This document shows, in pieces, positions 19,440 through 21,487 of a stretch of DNA of 21,487 bases. The position numbers and the translations under genes are program-made. Origin of the DNA: Reticulomyxa filosa (lineage: Eukaryota > Foraminifera > Reticulomyxidae); NCBI GenBank assembly GCA_000512085.1, contig ASPP01005677.1, forward strand, positions 1 through 21,487, in the 5' to 3' direction. The first letter of the stretch is position 1, and every line of letters starts with the position of its first letter. A model generated the notes under the pieces. That model worked only from the letters and a program-made list of their open reading frames with translations. It did no database searches and had not been told where the DNA came from.

Positions 19440-21487
19440 TTAGCCAATAACATCTACAATCTCCCATTCTCCCACTTTGCCATCCTTCACCTTGCTCTCA
19501 GCTTGTGAAAGCTTTGTTTTTTCTGACTCGGTAACGTCCTCAAAAAAGTCTTTTAGGGCTGTAGCTGCTTTGTTGACATCTTTTTCACAGGCATTCAAGG
19601 TATTTACTAGCCAATCTTCGGCCTCGAAGAGTTGTTTATCGCAAATACCCTCCTTATCCAAAATCGAGATCAACTGTGCAATCAACTCATCCACTTTTTC
19701 GTCTTCTTGTTGGTATTGTTTGTCATTTTCCTTCATTGGGGCCTGATTTTTTGCCAATTTTTTAAACTGACGGCGGTTCGACTTTGGTTTGGATGCACGT
19801 GAATGCTGTACAAGATTATCTGTGTTATTGCTATCAACTTGAAAGTCATTTTGGAGTTGGCGAATATCAGAGCCAGTGCAAAGTGAAACTGTTGCCAGGT
19901 TTCTGATCCACGTAGAGTCTATTTCGAGACAAAGCAATGTATTTATTGGATGATATTCTCGTCCTTTTCGAATAAGATCATGTCGCAAGGAAATGAAAAA
20001 CAAAACTGTGAAAAGTGGAAAAATATAACCTCTTTCCAGTCACGGCATCGCATTGCGGTTTAATGCTGACACGCACCACACATAAATCAGGAATAATAAA
20101 TCCAAATTGGTTTGATTCATCTAACCGAATGACTTCCACAAAATCCAATTTCAAAACTGAATGCAACATACACTTTGCATCACCCTTTAATATAAATGTT
20201 GTGAATGAGTACTTTCGATAATTGGCTTACATATACACATAAATAAATTATTTATTAATTAACATTAAGCGCTTTCCATCCCTTCAGGCGATTGGAAATG
20301 CCAGTAGAGATCAAATCTTGTTTATGCTTTGTCATTTCTTTTTGGCCGTGCACAGTACCATCATCTGCAATTCCAAAGAGTAAGGTGCCCCCATTGGTGT
20401 TGATAAAGGCATTCAAATACTTGTCACATATTTCCATAATGCATTCCAAATCTGTTGCTCCCTGAGAAAGTGAAAATGGTTGATAGTTCTTGAATTCATA
20501 AATTGCATTTTCTTCAACATTGATTTTGGTTTTTTCAATCAATTTGTCTGCATCGAATTTGGACTGGCCGCGCTCATCCAAAAAGTTGGACTTGATCTCT
20601 TCGAATGTTTTCATTTCACATACTTGCACATTCTCTACTTTATTTTCGTTCTCGTCTTCATAATTTTGTGTGTATGTGCATATGTTCGTACATTATGTAT
20701 CAGTGGCACAAAAGAGATGAAAAAAACAATAGCAAAAGCAAAACTTGGAGTAAACAGGACTGTTGTCCCTGAAAAGTTGATAAGGAGATCATCAGGAGTG
20801 AGTCTATACATATTATTATTTTCTGCGCAATATATCCATCCATGTTTGTTTGAGTTGGAGACTGGCGGTATCATTATCTTTCCAACTTTCAACGGTGTCT
20901 ATTAAATGTAAGTTTTTCCATTTTTTTTTTTTTTTGGTTATGCACAATACTGAATATATAGCACATATCCGACACAAAACAAACCCCAGACAATCTGCTC
21001 ATGTCAATGACCTCAACATCATATGCCAGCCACATTTCTTGCTCCGTTAAGGGTCCAACTCCAATTTTGAATTGTACCCACTGATCGTTACGTAGCTTTT
21101 CTGGGTGTTTTTGTTGATCCTTGCTAATATGGCCAATATGAAAAAAAAAAGTTTCCTGTTTTCGGCGAATAATGCCCCCAGAAATTCCTGCTGGAAAGCG
21201 AGCATCATCTCTTTTTGATATATGTTCGATTTTACCGATATAATTTATCGACAGCCATTTTGGATGCCATTTTGGTTGGGGCAAATGATAGTACCAAATA
21301 TCATCTTGTGCGTCTGATGAGTTCAGTTGAGATTGTAACTTAGATTGATATTCAGAAGACTGGGATTGCGATTGTAATTGTAATTGTGATTGTGATTGAG
21401 ACTGAGACTGTAATTGCGATTGTGCTCTTGAATATACATTTTTGGATTGCCATAAGCTCCTTTGTCGAGGCTGTGCCTGTGACTGTG
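19440..21487 (-). CDS. Schlafen AlbA-domain protein with cold-shock-like repeats (5' end outside the window)
   Basis: Exons: 21487-20985, 20898-20745, 20655-20264, 20184-20007, 19963-19440, giving about 582 residues. Order: a Gln-Ser-rich stretch (about 1-55); a cold-shock-like fold (about 82-160: YIGKIEHIS, RRKQETFFFHIGHIS, WVQFKIG, AYDVEVI); a second, shorter one (about 172-230: GKIMIPP, HGWIYC, TTVLFTP, ENVQV); then an AlbA_2 domain (about 264-395) with IYEFKNYQ, LNAFINTNGGTLLFGIADDGTVHG. The C-terminus is charged, helical and unrecognised. AlbA/Schlafen domains bind or cut nucleic acids in known members, and cold-shock folds bind single-stranded RNA/DNA, so an RNA role is likely; whether it is a nuclease is open. 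The join between 20184-20007 and 19963-19440 is uncertain: either a 43-bp GTTTTG...AAAAG intron, or one surplus T near 20002-20005 with no intron, which would keep LIRKGREYH in the protein. Confidence 0.72.
21362..21425 (-). repeat. Imperfect 6-bp repeat encoding Gln-Ser/Gln-Leu dipeptides
   Basis: On minus, units of CAATCA/CAGTCT/CAATTA alternate Gln with Ser or Leu (QSQSQSQSQLQLQSQSQS). It lies in the first visible exon of the Schlafen-like gene. The period is six bases with synonymous variation, which favours selection on the protein over a very recent DNA expansion. Confidence 0.8.

Noticed and set aside
1-21487. tRNA, rRNA, CRISPR arrays, transposons, telomere repeats
   Set aside because: Scanned by eye on both strands; no cloverleaf, conserved rRNA segment, spaced direct repeats, transposase/reverse transcriptase or terminal repeats were seen. 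A covariance-model search was not possible.

Overview
The window is nuclear DNA from an intron-rich protist. Genes are cut by many short introns (about 42-170 bp) that carry long A or T runs. All complete reading frames end at standard stops (TAA or TGA here), and the coding sequence contains long Asn, Asn-Thr and Gln repeats. Long A/T runs inside introns, Asn-rich giants and close gene packing remind me of the foraminiferan Reticulomyxa filosa. That is an inference from style, not a database match; another rhizarian or amoeboid protist is possible.

Layout. (1) 121-1007, minus: the 5' two-thirds of a type-1 Ser/Thr protein phosphatase (PP1) catalytic subunit; its 3' exons lie beyond the left edge. 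(2) 1008-1815: AT-rich divergent intergenic region. (3) 1816-6846, plus: a TPR segment followed by a class I cyclic-nucleotide phosphodiesterase. All reading-frame phases fit if the TAG at 2969-2971 is removed by a 42-bp intron, giving one 1495-residue TPR-PDE protein; otherwise these are two abutting genes, the second lacking an obvious ATG. (4) 6847-7484: convergent 3' region. (5) 7485-16079, minus: a giant 14-exon WNK-like kinase of about 2448 residues, with the kinase domain at the N-terminus, then a PF2-like domain, a huge Asn/Thr/Ser-rich exon, coiled coils and a poly-Gln tract containing an apparent one-base frameshift. (6) 16543-16977, minus: a small four-helix membrane protein. (7) 17187-19264, minus: a secreted or lysosomal sulfatase resembling iduronate-2-sulfatase, five exons and 551 residues after one apparent extra base in a homopolymer. 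(8) 19440-21487, minus, 5' end missing: a protein with a Gln-Ser-rich stretch, two cold-shock-like folds and a Schlafen-type AlbA domain.

Spliced models were built by hand. In each multi-exon gene the phases add up to a whole number of codons, apart from the flagged single-base problems. PP1, PDE and WNK are all phospho-signalling enzymes. PP1 and the PDE gene share a divergent intergenic region, but a functional link between them is speculation. The four genes from 7485 to the right edge are head-to-tail on the minus strand; the three junctions from 16079 rightward are 463, 209 and 175 bp.
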